Below, piece after piece: positions 8,660-17,466 of a stretch of 64,000 nucleotides of DNA. The position numbers were made by a program, and so were the translations under genes. The DNA is from Pacificimonas pallii (GTDB lineage Bacteria; Pseudomonadota; Alphaproteobacteria; Sphingomonadales; Sphingomonadaceae). The notes beneath the pieces were generated by a model, which made no database searches, was not told the origin of the DNA, and saw only the letters and a list, made by a program, of their open reading frames with translations. Each line of letters opens with the position of its first letter. The stretch's first letter is position 1. The stretch is from NCBI RefSeq assembly GCF_019204005.1, contig NZ_JAGSPA010000002.1:124001-188000 (forward strand). The letters run 5' to 3'.

Positions 8660-9106
8660 GTGGGCGATCTAATCGACATCTTCTTCACGCCATGGGGCTG
8701 GGTCGGCCTGGGCTTGGTCCTGCTGGTGCTGGAGGTTCTGGCGCCGGGTACGTTCATGCTCTGGCTTGGGCTCGCGGCGTTGATGACAGCGATATCGACG
8801 GGCGTCTTTGGCCTGGGCCTGGAACTGCAACTGATAACCTTCGCGATATATAGCGTCGTGGCGGTCCTGATCGGACGCAGCTATTTTCGCCGAAAACCGG
8901 GCCGCGAGCCCGAGGTCACCGTGAACGCGCCCGCTGCCCGCCAGATCGGCCGGGACGTGGTCGTCGTGGATGCCCTTGAAGGCGGGAAGGGGCGTGTCCG
9001 CATGGATGACACGACGTGGAGCGCATCGGGCGCCGACGCACCTGTCGGGACGCGGCTGAAGGTCGTCGGTATCGAGGGTGCGACACTGAAAGTCGCCGCG
9101 AAATGA
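8660..9106 (+). CDS. NfeD family membrane protein
   Basis: A 148-residue short-form NfeD: two to three transmembrane helices (residues about 10-75) followed by a soluble OB-fold domain with GRDVVVVDALEGGKGRVRM and VGTRLKVVGIEG. It has no N-terminal serine protease domain, so it is the short type that accompanies stomatin/QmcA proteins. The start is GTG at 8660, just after the SPFH stop at 8655. Acts in the inner membrane with the SPFH partner. Function is known only as a partner in membrane quality control or microdomain organisation. Confidence 0.9.
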   Translation: MGDLIDIFFTPWGWVGLGLVLLVLEVLAPGTFMLWLGLAALMTAISTGVFGLGLELQLITFAIYSVVAVLIGRSYFRRKPGREPEVTVNAPAARQIGRDVVVVDALEGGKGRVRMDDTTWSASGADAPVGTRLKVVGIEGATLKVAAK

Positions 9107-9179
9107 CGGCGGCGGCGGTGACGCAGGTGCCCTTGGCCTAATTGTAACCATTGCGGGTTTACCCTACGAACCCAAGGCT

Positions 9180-10094
9180 ATGGACGCCGTTGCCCCCTTC
9201 ACCGACCCCGATGTCACCGCGACGGGCGAGACACGCGCATCGGTCGATTTTCGCGGGCTGGAAACATTGTGGCTGAACAGCGGGACGCTATGCAATTTGG
9301 CGTGCGCTCGCTGCTATATCGAAAGCTCGCCAACGAATGACCGACTGGTTTACCTGAAATTATCGGATGTCGAGCGCGTGCTTGCCGAAGTGGAGGAGAC
9401 CGGGCAGCCGCTGACGGAGATCGGGATCACGGGCGGCGAGCCTTTCATGAACCCGCAGATCGATGCGATCCTGGCGGCATGTCTGGCGACCGGCGCGGAT
9501 GTTCTGGTGCTGACCAATGCGATGACGCCGATGCGGCATCACTGTGACGCTCTGCTGGCGATGCAGTCGGACCGGCTGACGCTGAGGGTCAGTCTGGACC
9601 ATTATGATGCGGCGCTGCACGAGGAAGAGCGCGGACCGCGCAGTTTTCAGCCCGCAATCGACGGGTTGAAGTGGCTGTCAGCGAACGGCTTCGACATCGC
9701 TGTCGCGGGACGGACGCTGTGGAACAAGGACGAAGCCGAGATGCGTGCCGGATATGCCGCGCTGTTCGCGCGTGAAGGCATCGCCATCGACGCCGCCGAT
9801 CCTGAGGCGCTGGTGCTGTTTCCGGAAATGGACGATGCGACAGCGGTGCCCGAAATCACCACGGCATGCTGGCAGATACTTGGGAAGAACCCGGCGGACC
9901 TGATGTGCGCGAGCCAGCGTATGCTGGTGCGGCGGAAGGGGGCAAAGGACGCAAGTTTCGCGGCGTGCACATTGCTGCCCTACGACCCGCGGTTCGATTC
10001 CGGTTCCAGCCTTTCGGGTGCGTCCCGGCCGACCAGGCTGAACCATCGCTGGTGCGCGCAGTTCTGCGTGCTGGGCGGCGGGAGCTGCGGCTGA
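9180..10094 (+). CDS. Radical SAM protein with Cys-rich C-terminal region, unknown substrate
   Basis: A 304-residue radical SAM enzyme. CNLACARCY supplies C38, C42 and C45, the CxxxCxxC ligands of the SAM-cleaving [4Fe-4S] cluster, followed by GITGGEPFMN (the GGEP motif) and a TNAMTP strand. The second half has six further cysteines at about C230, C243, C263, C292, C296 and C303, ending in HRWCAQFCVLGGGSC. That pattern suggests an auxiliary Fe-S cluster, but the spacing differs from the SPASM pattern I know. It stands alone: the neighbours are SPFH-NfeD upstream and a convergent secreted protein, and no small peptide substrate gene is visible. AAGG lies only 2 bases before the ATG, so the mRNA may have a very short leader. 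Confidence 0.85.
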   Translation: MDAVAPFTDPDVTATGETRASVDFRGLETLWLNSGTLCNLACARCYIESSPTNDRLVYLKLSDVERVLAEVEETGQPLTEIGITGGEPFMNPQIDAILAACLATGADVLVLTNAMTPMRHHCDALLAMQSDRLTLRVSLDHYDAALHEEERGPRSFQPAIDGLKWLSANGFDIAVAGRTLWNKDEAEMRAGYAALFAREGIAIDAADPEALVLFPEMDDATAVPEITTACWQILGKNPADLMCASQRMLVRRKGAKDASFAACTLLPYDPRFDSGSSLSGASRPTRLNHRWCAQFCVLGGGSCG

Positions 10095-10116
10095 GCCGGG
10101 CGCTCATGCCAGGGCG

Positions 10117-11352
10117 TTACCGCCGATATAGCGGCAGGCGGTCAAGTTCAGCGTCAATACGGGCGACGGCGTTTTTATATTGCCCGCTGTCCAGCTTTCC
10201 GAACCGACTTTCAAATTCGGCGTCCGATATGCCCTCGGTCAGGCCGAGCGCCGCCATCGGAAACAGGTCGCCCGGTTTCGCGCGCGCGAGCAGACCCTGC
10301 GCGCGCGCCGTTCTCGCCGGGTCGGCAAGCGCTTCGCCAAGTCTCGTTCCGGCGCGGTCGGCGGCGAGGTCGACAAAGCTGAACCCGCTGCCGCCGGGAA
10401 GGCTGTCGTCCAGTTCTTTCCATTCACCCAGCGCCTCGCCCAGTTTGGAATTGCCGCTGGCAAGGGCAGCGGACAGCGAGAAATGCATGGCAAGATCGCG
10501 GCGTCCCGCAAGCCGCGCAGGTAAAGGCGACATGCGGTCGCCGCCGGTCCGGATCATGTTGCTGTCGGCAAGGCGCATGACGGGTGTGCCGACGATGGCC
10601 GCCGCGACACCGATGCTGCGCCCCGAGGCGATGTCCACATTGCGGGCCGGGCCGGAAAAGGCGCGGGCATAGACCGTGGCGAGCGGCACGGGTTTGCCGA
10701 GCCCGATATCGAAGGCGCTGAGTTCAGCGAGGGTTTCACGTGCAGCCGTAAGGACCTGCGGGTCACGCGCGCCTGCGAGGCCGCGGACCGCGCGCGTCAG
10801 TTCAAGGGGAACGTCCAGTTTCCCAACGACAGCGTGGGGCAGAATGCGCATCCCCTGGATCATGGTTTCAAGACGCGGCGCGGGCGTGTCCTCTCGCCAA
10901 ATGCCGTGCAGGATCAGGTTAGCGGCCATTTGGGATAGAAACGGCGTCAGCGGGATATTGCCGATGCGGGCGTTAATCCGCGCCGCGCCGTCCGCCGGGG
11001 CCGCCCCCGTCGATGTGGAAATATTGAGCCAGGTTCGGCTGGCGAGACGGTAGCTGGCGTCTGCGTTCAGCCGTTCGCCCCTAATACCGGCGTCCACCCG
11101 CAGCCCCGGCGCACCGTGGCCGAGCAGCCGCGCGGCACCCGAAATCTCGTCCCGCGTGACGCCAACCGATACCCGCCGGTCCTGCCGCATGGCCCAGTAC
11201 ATCTTCACAGCCAGGGCGCGGGCAGCGCCGACATCCGCCGCGCGCGGGACGTCTGTCGGCGCGACAAGCGGTGCGGACGAAAGCAGATTTGCGCCCAGAA
11301 AAAACAGGACGGCCATCGTGCCAAGGAAGATGCGAAAGGTCATGCGGATCAC
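10117..11352 (-). CDS. Unrecognised exported or membrane-anchored protein, 411 aa
   Basis: I do not recognise this family. The first 30 residues include a hydrophobic stretch (IFLGTMAVLFFLGANLL), a signal peptide or anchor, so the remaining 380 residues probably sit in the periplasm. The body is Ala/Leu/Arg-rich and looks helical. A motif that stands out is GGSGFSFVDLAADRAG at about residues 320-335, and there is a MHFSLSAAL segment with a histidine near 280. No HExxH, SxxK or lipobox is present. An ATG at 11343 is an alternative start. The gene is convergent with the radical SAM gene, and 68 bases downstream of folP on the same strand, so it may be the last member of that operon. Confidence 0.7.
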   Translation of the reverse strand: MIRMTFRIFLGTMAVLFFLGANLLSSAPLVAPTDVPRAADVGAARALAVKMYWAMRQDRRVSVGVTRDEISGAARLLGHGAPGLRVDAGIRGERLNADASYRLASRTWLNISTSTGAAPADGAARINARIGNIPLTPFLSQMAANLILHGIWREDTPAPRLETMIQGMRILPHAVVGKLDVPLELTRAVRGLAGARDPQVLTAARETLAELSAFDIGLGKPVPLATVYARAFSGPARNVDIASGRSIGVAAAIVGTPVMRLADSNMIRTGGDRMSPLPARLAGRRDLAMHFSLSAALASGNSKLGEALGEWKELDDSLPGGSGFSFVDLAADRAGTRLGEALADPARTARAQGLLARAKPGDLFPMAALGLTEGISDAEFESRFGKLDSGQYKNAVARIDAELDRLPLYRR

Positions 11353-11420
11353 AGCGCGGAGCCCTAGTGCCGATGCCAGGGTTTAGGAACCCTGCGTCAT
11401 GGCCCGCGTCATGCGCCGCG

Positions 11421-12473
11421 TCACGCGAGGGGAGAGAGGGCCGCGTCCTTCAGTCCGCGCCAGACCCTGATCGCCTGCACACTTTCGGGGACATCATGGA
11501 CACGAAACAGCTGAACGCCCTGCGCCAGGCCGGCGGCGAGCACGGCGAGCGAACCGCCGAGACGGTCCGCCACCCCGGCCTCGCCCGCCAGCGCCCCGAT
11601 GAAGCGCTTGCGGCTTGCGCCCAGCAGGATCGGCGTGCCGAGCCCGTGGAAGAGCGAGAGGCCATTCAGGATTTCCAGATTGTGACGTACGGACTTGCCA
11701 AAGCCGATGCCGGGATCGACGATGATGCGGTCACGCGCGATACCGGCGGCGATGGCGGCGTCGATACGCGCGGACAGCCAGTCATATATGTCGAGCAGGG
11801 CGTGGTCATATTGCGGAGCGTCCTGCATGTTCGCGGGATCGCCCTGTGCGTGCATGATGATGACGGGCGCACCGCTTTTTGCGATCACCGACATGCTGGC
11901 GTCGTCATGGGTCAGGCCGCTGACGTCGTTCACGATGCGGGCACCGCGGCCAAGCGCATCGCGCATCACGGCGCTTTTTCGTGTGTCGATCGAAGTCAGG
12001 ATATCGCCATGTTTTAGCCGGTCCAGAATGGGCGCGACGCGGGCGATTTCGTCCTGCTCCCAGACCGGATCGGCACCCGGACGCGTGGATTCGCCGCCAA
12101 TGTCGATGATCGCCGCCCCGGCCGCGGACATGTCGAAGGCCGCCGCAGCCGCTTTTTCCGGGTCGGCATGTTTGCCGCCATCGGAGAAGCTGTCCGGGGT
12201 TGCGTTCAATATGCCCATGATACGCGGTTCGTCGAAGCGCAATATGCGGCTGCCAAGCTCAAGCGGCGGGCGCTGGCCGGTGATGCGCGCCCATGCGATA
12301 TGTGTTTCAATATCGCCAAGATCGCTGACCGGGACGAGACGCGGCGGCGCGGCCCGCTGCAGCACCTCTATCTGCGAAAACCACAACGCGCCGCCCGCAA
12401 GGCGCGCGACCTGTCCATCAAAGTGAAAGGGAGCGTCGACGAAGCCGGTCGGGCGAAGATAAATGCCGGTCAT
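11421..12473 (-). CDS. folP: Dihydropteroate synthase
   Basis: Condenses p-aminobenzoate with dihydropterin pyrophosphate to give dihydropteroate in folate synthesis. The TIM-barrel core starts around residue 85 with MGILNATPDSFSDGG, followed by DIGGESTRPGA, VNDVSG, and GASRKRFIG, all standard sulfonamide-target loops. The protein is 350 residues, about 75-80 longer than typical; the extra N-terminal segment has no recognised domain and looks like a divergent extension seen in some alphaproteobacterial DHPS. The ATG overlaps the stop of the upstream SGNH-like gene as ATGA, so folP is translated with an apparently unrelated acylation pair. Confidence 0.95.
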   Translation of the reverse strand: MTGIYLRPTGFVDAPFHFDGQVARLAGGALWFSQIEVLQRAAPPRLVPVSDLGDIETHIAWARITGQRPPLELGSRILRFDEPRIMGILNATPDSFSDGGKHADPEKAAAAAFDMSAAGAAIIDIGGESTRPGADPVWEQDEIARVAPILDRLKHGDILTSIDTRKSAVMRDALGRGARIVNDVSGLTHDDASMSVIAKSGAPVIIMHAQGDPANMQDAPQYDHALLDIYDWLSARIDAAIAAGIARDRIIVDPGIGFGKSVRHNLEILNGLSLFHGLGTPILLGASRKRFIGALAGEAGVADRLGGSLAVLAAGLAQGVQLFRVHDVPESVQAIRVWRGLKDAALSPLA

Positions 12474-13651
12474 TGCAGAGCATCCTTTACACGGCCGCCC
12501 GCGATCCGTTCGATCCGGTTCATGTCGTCCGGACGCATATCAGCGAAGGTCAGGAGGCCGCGGCGCTGGCGTTCGAGCGTATAGGCCACATTCGCGGCCG
12601 TCAGTACCGAACCAAACGTGGTTTCGCCGCCGGTCATGCGCGCAATCATCAGATCGCCAAGTGCGGCTTTGAAGTGCCCGGCCTCCCAATAATAATCGAG
12701 CCTCGTGCGGGTATCACCGGCAACAGGCGCACGTTCCATGGTTTCCGGCGCGGTCTGCGCGAAATCGTAAAGCGGCACGTCGTGCCGATCCGCCACCACC
12801 GCGAGGTCGGTCTTCCAGCGTTCGAATTCCGGCCAGGCACCGGCGGCGGCATAGGCGGACAAAAGCTCGCTATGATAGGGATAGGTGAAGAGGACGACAT
12901 TGACGTCCGCGGCCTTCATGCGTTTCAGAAACATATCGACGCGCGCGACCAATGGGTTGGTATCTGTCCAGCCGTAGCGGCGGTCGGGATTCGCGATGGC
13001 GGCGATGTTTTCCCGCTCACGCTGGGCAAAAAGGGCCCGATGGCCCTCGCCCGCGACGAGGCGGTCATAGTCACCGGTTCCGTTGAGGCCATTGTCAAGG
13101 ACCGTGAACGGGTAGGCGGTATGCTGACCCATGATCGTCGCGCCCGCATCGATGGCCGCGTCGAGCGAGAAGAGCGTGTCACGGGCGAGGTAGACCTTAT
13201 CCTTCACAGAGTCCGCGCGGGAAAAGCCTGGAGTATCGCCAGCGTCTTTCGTAATTCTGAAATCTATGAAATCGACGCCGAGATAGACGGTGTCGATATT
13301 CCCTTCGGCAATCATTGCCTCAACCTCTCCCGCGACACGGTCCGTGCCGCTGCCGGGAAGGCCGAGATTATAGACGGGCCGCGCCGAGGCGGGCCAGGAT
13401 GCGCTTGCCGGATCAAGGCCGACATGGACGCGCGAATTGCCCGCGATCAGCGTTTTGGGATCGACCTGGCGGAACTGACGGAGCTTTGCCGCGGCGAGGT
13501 GGCGGCCCATTTCCGGCCTATATTCATTAAGGCCGGCAATGCGCGGGGCGCCCCAGATGCCATAGGGATCGATGAACGCCAGCGCGCCAGCCGTCAGGGC
13601 GACGAACAGCACCAGCAGGGCGGCAAATGTGGAGAGATATTTTCGCATCAT
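12470..13651 (-). CDS. Membrane-anchored SGNH-like protein, probable MBOAT partner (AlgX/AlgJ-like role)
   Basis: A 393-residue protein with one N-terminal transmembrane helix (residues 5-27) and an extracytoplasmic domain. LIAGNSRVHVGLD places Ser73 where SGNH hydrolases and AlgJ/AlgX-type acetyltransferases have their nucleophile, and DYYWEAGHF (D319, H326) near the end could supply the acid and histidine of the triad. It starts 1 base after the MBOAT stop, which supports a two-component system that moves acyl groups across the membrane onto an exocellular polysaccharide. The polymer is unknown; no glycosyltransferases are nearby. The assignment of catalytic residues is inference. Confidence 0.7.
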   Translation of the reverse strand: MMRKYLSTFAALLVLFVALTAGALAFIDPYGIWGAPRIAGLNEYRPEMGRHLAAAKLRQFRQVDPKTLIAGNSRVHVGLDPASASWPASARPVYNLGLPGSGTDRVAGEVEAMIAEGNIDTVYLGVDFIDFRITKDAGDTPGFSRADSVKDKVYLARDTLFSLDAAIDAGATIMGQHTAYPFTVLDNGLNGTGDYDRLVAGEGHRALFAQRERENIAAIANPDRRYGWTDTNPLVARVDMFLKRMKAADVNVVLFTYPYHSELLSAYAAAGAWPEFERWKTDLAVVADRHDVPLYDFAQTAPETMERAPVAGDTRTRLDYYWEAGHFKAALGDLMIARMTGGETTFGSVLTAANVAYTLERQRRGLLTFADMRPDDMNRIERIAGGRVKDALQ

Positions 13652-13652
13652 G

Positions 13653-15173
13653 TCAGAACTGGAAATACAGGAATTCGGAAACGCGGGTGAGCGCGAGGAT
13701 GCTGATCAGCCCCAGCAGCGCCGTTATCATGGCCCAGCCAAATGTCGGCCGCCAGGTAATCCGTGATCTGACCAGGGTGCCATCGAAGTCGAGCGCGGGA
13801 TCGGTCTTGCGCATGATTTCCTGCGTGTTCGGTGCGAAGACCGAAATCAGGAAGAGCGCGATGATCCACAGCCATTGCGAAACGAAAGCCGCGCCGCCGC
13901 CCTCACCGGTGCTGATCGGGAATATATCCGTCAGGCCGCCAAGACGGGCCGTAATCGCGCTGGGCAGGGCGATGCCGTTCATGCCCGCCATGCCGGAAAC
14001 GACATTGAGCGCACCGTCGAGTGTAACGGCGCGGAAGAAAACCCAGCCGATGACGACCGCAAGGAAGGTGATTGCCCAGGCCCCGAAGGTCACGAGCCTG
14101 CCCGGGCCCAGCACCCTGCCAATGCTGCCTGACCAGGCGTGGTTTATCATCAGATAGATGCCATGCAGCGCGCCCCATATCGCGAAGTTCCAGCCCGCGC
14201 CGTGCCAGATCCCGCCCAGCAGCATGGTCAGGAACAGGTTGATGTAGCGCCGGACATTGCCCTTTCGATTGCCGCCGAGAGAAATGTACAGGTAATCGCG
14301 CAGGAAGCGCGACAGGGTCATGTGCCAGGTGCGCCAGAATTCGACGATGTTGCGCGACTTGTAGGGCGAGGCGAAGTTCAGCGGCAGAACGATGCCGAAC
14401 ATGCGGGCAAGGCCAATGGCCATGTCGGAATAGCCGGAAAAGTCGAAGTAGAGCTGAAACGTATAGGCGAGCGCGCCGCCCCAGGCAGCGAAGAAATCGG
14501 GATTGAGGCCGCTGTCGGCACCAACGAACAGCGGAGTTGCATAGACAGCGATGCCGTCTGCCAGCACAGCCTTCTTGAACAGGCCGAAGATGAAGATCGT
14601 CGCGCCGATAGCGAGGTTGGACGAGCCGATCCGGTAGGTCTCCGGCTGGTCGAACTGCGGCATCATTTCCTTGTGATGCAGGATCGGACCGGCAATCAGC
14701 TGCGGGAAGAAGCTGACGAACAGGGCATAGTCGAGAAGGTTGTATTCACGGACGAATCCGCGCTGGCAATCGATCAGGTAGGCGATCTGCGTGAAGGTGT
14801 AGAAAGAGATGCCGATGGGCAGAAGAATGGTGCCGAGTTCCCAGTCCGCTCCTGTCATTTCAGCGACATTGTCCAGGAAGAAATTGGTGTATTTATAGTA
14901 GAATAGCAGGCCGAGATTCAGGAGGACGCCCAGGATCACACGCCATTTCGTTTTGCCCCCCTCCCGCGAGATTGCGCGGCCGATCAGATAATTGGCGAGA
15001 ATCGAGCCGATGAGTACGAGCACATAAGGCGGATTCCAATAGCCATAGAAGATCAGCGAGGTGAGCGTCAGCCAGCCGATCGCCGCGCGCTTCGACCTCT
15101 GTCCCAGCGTTGCGAAGCCGATGATCGTCACGGGCAGGAACGCGAAGATGAACAGGTAGGAGTTAAAAAGCAT
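13653..15173 (-). CDS. MBOAT family O-acyltransferase (AlgI/DltB-like)
   Basis: A 506-residue polytopic membrane protein of the AlgI type. The invariant MBOAT histidine is H324 in GIWHGAGWNF, and a second conserved histidine is H284 in RTWHMTLSRFLRDYLYISL. These proteins pass an acyl group from a cytoplasmic donor to a periplasmic partner for O-acetylation of surface polymers. The open frame continues 60 residues upstream, but the ATG at 15173 begins with MLFNSYLFIFAFLP, the usual start, and has GGGGAA 4-5 bases before it. First gene of the unit MBOAT - SGNH-like - folP; divergent from tonB. Confidence 0.93.
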   Translation of the reverse strand: MLFNSYLFIFAFLPVTIIGFATLGQRSKRAAIGWLTLTSLIFYGYWNPPYVLVLIGSILANYLIGRAISREGGKTKWRVILGVLLNLGLLFYYKYTNFFLDNVAEMTGADWELGTILLPIGISFYTFTQIAYLIDCQRGFVREYNLLDYALFVSFFPQLIAGPILHHKEMMPQFDQPETYRIGSSNLAIGATIFIFGLFKKAVLADGIAVYATPLFVGADSGLNPDFFAAWGGALAYTFQLYFDFSGYSDMAIGLARMFGIVLPLNFASPYKSRNIVEFWRTWHMTLSRFLRDYLYISLGGNRKGNVRRYINLFLTMLLGGIWHGAGWNFAIWGALHGIYLMINHAWSGSIGRVLGPGRLVTFGAWAITFLAVVIGWVFFRAVTLDGALNVVSGMAGMNGIALPSAITARLGGLTDIFPISTGEGGGAAFVSQWLWIIALFLISVFAPNTQEIMRKTDPALDFDGTLVRSRITWRPTFGWAMITALLGLISILALTRVSEFLYFQF

Positions 15174-15270
15174 GAGTTCCCCGCTGTAAGGGCGCCTGCA
15201 TAACGTCTTTGCGCATGAGGTACACCCGAACTGTGAGTGAAGTGTTATTCCGGCATGACTTGCGGTAATC

Positions 15271-16008
15271 ATGCGTGAAATGAACGGATGGTCCCGATAT
15301 TTGCCGCGCGGCCGCAAGGGCCGGGTTTTCGCGCTGGTCTGCATATTGCACATTCTGGTGGGCGGTCTGCTGATCGCCGAGCTGACCCATAGTGTCGACC
15401 TGGTCCCGGACGACGTCGATGGCGTTCAGGATCTCGTGCTGATCGCCTTTTCTAGCGCGGATGACGATCCGGCACTGGCTGCGCCGGAGGAAGAGGGTGA
15501 GGCCTCGGCACCTGACATTGTCGCCGACCCGGTACCGGTGATCGCGCCGCCGCCGGATATCGAAATCAAGCGCGATCCGCCGATCCAGGCCGCGCCCGCG
15601 GCGGCTGAGGGCAAGGCAACCGATGCGGGCTCCGCCGTGCGTGAGGGGCCGGGTACCGGCGATGGCCAGGGCGATGGTTTTGGCACTGGCGCGCGCGGCA
15701 GCGGAATCGGAGGCGGCGGTGCTGTTTCCCGTGCGCGCAAGATTGCCGGCGACATCCTCGACCGGGACTATCCGCGCTCGACACGCAGGGACAATGCGCA
15801 GGGAACCGTGACGGCCTATTACGACGTGGGTGCGGACGGGCGGGTGTATAATTGCACGGTGCGGGAATCGAGCGGCAATGCGGCGCTGGATGCCGCGACG
15901 TGCAGGCTGATCGAGGAGCGGTTTCGCTACGAACCGGCGCGGAATGTACGAGGTGAGCCGGTACCGGACGTTACCGGCTGGCGGCAGGTCTGGTGGCGCG
16001 AGCGGTAG
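15271..16008 (+). CDS. TonB family energy transducer
   Basis: A 245-residue TonB-like protein: short cytoplasmic N-terminus, one transmembrane helix (about 18-40), an acidic then Pro- and Gly-rich periplasmic linker, and a C-terminal TonB domain (about 155-245) with GTVTAYYDVGADGRVYNC and SGNAALDAATCRLIEERFRY. It should couple ExbB/ExbD proton-motive energy to outer-membrane receptors, but no exbB, exbD or receptor gene is adjacent. The linker has fewer Pro-Lys repeats than enterobacterial TonB and a Gly-rich stretch instead. Divergent from the MBOAT operon by about 97 bases; ends facing sucB. Confidence 0.88.
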   Translation: MREMNGWSRYLPRGRKGRVFALVCILHILVGGLLIAELTHSVDLVPDDVDGVQDLVLIAFSSADDDPALAAPEEEGEASAPDIVADPVPVIAPPPDIEIKRDPPIQAAPAAAEGKATDAGSAVREGPGTGDGQGDGFGTGARGSGIGGGGAVSRARKIAGDILDRDYPRSTRRDNAQGTVTAYYDVGADGRVYNCTVRESSGNAALDAATCRLIEERFRYEPARNVRGEPVPDVTGWRQVWWRER

Positions 16009-16034
16009 GGGAGAGGCCGCTATTTAAGGATTTC

Positions 16035-16114
16035 GATCATCCCGAGCGCAGTCGAGGGACGCACATAGTTTTGCAGCAGCGTGGGTGCGTCCTTCGACTG
16101 CGCTCGGGATGATC
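16035..16114. repeat. Long inverted repeat, 30-base arms, between convergent tonB and sucB
   Basis: The left arm (16035-16064) and right arm (16085-16114) are reverse complements over 30 bases with one mismatch, separated by 20 bases. The core reads CCCGAGCGCAGTCGAGGGAC. RNA from either strand would fold into a very stable stem, so it may end transcription of both tonB and sucAB. It has no T tract. From memory, related sequences occur as dispersed intergenic repeats in sphingomonads. Confidence 0.85.
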
Positions 16115-16140
16115 GGGGTTCGTGCGTTGCACCTGCCGCA

Positions 16141-16168
16141 CGTCATCCCCGCGTTCGCGGGGATGACG
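16141..16168. repeat. Perfect palindrome, 13-base arms, dispersed-repeat type
   Basis: CGTCATCCCCGCG (16141-16153) and its exact complement (16156-16168) flank a two-base TT loop. It ends 8 bases before the sucB stop codon, so it lies in the 3' untranslated region of both convergent genes and could be a bidirectional terminator or mRNA-stabilising stem. Together with the preceding 30-base repeat it fills most of this 168-base gap. Confidence 0.85.
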
Positions 16169-16176
16169 GGTAGAAA

Positions 16177-17442
16177 TTACAGGTCCAGCACCAGTCTTGT
16201 TGGATCCTCAATGGCTTCCTTCACGCGGACCAGGAACGTCACCGCCTCGCGGCCGTCGATCAGGCGGTGATCGTAGCTGAGGGCGAGGTACATCATCGGG
16301 CGGATGACGACTTCGCCGTTAATGGCGACCGGGCGATCCTCGATGCGGTGCATGCCGAGCACGCCCGATTGCGGTGTGTTGAGGATAGGCGTCGATAGCA
16401 GGCTGCCGAAGACGCCGCCGTTCGAGATCGTAAAGGTACCACCCTGCAGCTCTTCCAGCTTCAGTTCGCCATCGCGCGCGCGGCGGCCGAAATCGCCAAT
16501 GGATTTTTCGGTCTCCGCGAAGGTCAGCTTGTCGGCATCCTTCAGGATCGGGACGACGAGGCCGCCGGGTGAGGAAACCGCGATGCCGATATCGGCATAG
16601 TCGCGGTAGACGATTTCATCGCCGTCGATCATCGCGTTGACGCTCGGCACGTCCTTCAGCGCGAGGGCGCAGGCCTTTGTGAAGAACGACATGAAGCCGA
16701 GGCGTACGCCGTGCTTCTTTTCGAAGGTTTCCTTATACCGGTTCCGCGCTTCCATGACGGCGGTCATGTCGACATCGTTGAATGTCGTCAGCATGGCGGC
16801 GGTGTTCTGTGCTTCCTTCAGGCGCGACGCGATGGTCTTTCTGAGGCGCGAGATCCGTTTGCGCTCCTCGTTGCGACCGGGGCCGGCGACAGTCGCGGCC
16901 GCCGGAGCCGGTGCAGGTGCGGAGGTTTTCGCCGCATCGCCGCCGCTTTTTTTGGCGCTGCCGCTGGAAATGGCGCGCTGCACATCCTCTTTCAGCAGGC
17001 GTCCGCCCTTGCCGGTGCCCTTGATGCCATTCGGGTCCAGATTGTGCTCCGCCAAGAGACGGGTCACGGCGGGGGAAAGCGGTTGATCCGTCGTCGCCAT
17101 GTCGCCCTTGCCCATAGTCTCGGCCTTGGCGATTTCCGTCTTGTCTTCCCTGTCAGGCTCCGGCGTGGAGGCCGTCGGCGCAGCGACTTTCGCGGAGGCC
17201 GTCCCGCCCTCATCGAGACGGGCGATGATCGCGCCAACTTCGACTTCATCGCCTTCCTGCGCCAGCTGTTCGGCGAGAACGCCGGCGACCGGCGCGTTCA
17301 CTTCAATGGCAACCTTGTCGGTTTCCAGGCTGACAATGGGCTCATCGAGTTCGACGGCGTCGCCTGGCTGCTTCAGCCACTCGCCGACCGTTGCTTCGGT
17401 AACGGATTCGCCAAGTGCGGGGATGGGGACATCGGTGGACAT
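16177..17442 (-). CDS. sucB: Dihydrolipoyllysine-residue succinyltransferase, E2 of 2-oxoglutarate dehydrogenase
   Basis: A 421-residue E2 protein. Residues 1-76 form one lipoyl domain with the lipoylated lysine K43 in [10 protein letters not shown]; a Pro/Ala-rich linker follows; residues about 122-160 are the peripheral subunit-binding domain ([20 protein letters not shown]); and the C-terminal catalytic domain ends with [16 protein letters not shown], containing the HxxxDG active site. It transfers the succinyl group to CoA in the TCA cycle. It follows sucA by 24 bases on the same strand. No lpd or sucCD lies in the window. Confidence 0.97.
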   Translation of the reverse strand: MSTDVPIPALGESVTEATVGEWLKQPGDAVELDEPIVSLETDKVAIEVNAPVAGVLAEQLAQEGDEVEVGAIIARLDEGGTASAKVAAPTASTPEPDREDKTEIAKAETMGKGDMATTDQPLSPAVTRLLAEHNLDPNGIKGTGKGGRLLKEDVQRAISSGSAKKSGGDAAKTSAPAPAPAAATVAGPGRNEERKRISRLRKTIASRLKEAQNTAAMLTTFNDVDMTAVMEARNRYKETFEKKHGVRLGFMSFFTKACALALKDVPSVNAMIDGDEIVYRDYADIGIAVSSPGGLVVPILKDADKLTFAETEKSIGDFGRRARDGELKLEELQGGTFTISNGGVFGSLLSTPILNTPQSGVLGMHRIEDRPVAINGEVVIRPMMYLALSYDHRLIDGREAVTFLVRVKEAIEDPTRLVLDL

Positions 17443-17466
17443 GGTTTTACGTTCCTTGGAGCTTGA

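Noticed and set aside
11421-12473. folP N-terminal extension of about 80 residues considered as a separate fused enzyme
   Set aside because: No domain is recognisable, and longer DHPS proteins occur in alphaproteobacteria; the extension starts right at the ATGA overlap.
12473-13690. Plus-strand open frame of 405 codons
   Set aside because: It is the antisense mirror of the SGNH-like gene. GC-rich codon use removes stop codons in that frame. Its translation has no recognisable motif, while the minus-strand gene has a signal anchor, GNSR motif and tight operon junctions.
16035-16168. Repeats considered as a CRISPR remnant
   Set aside because: Only two different inverted repeats, no direct repeat-spacer pattern and no cas gene.
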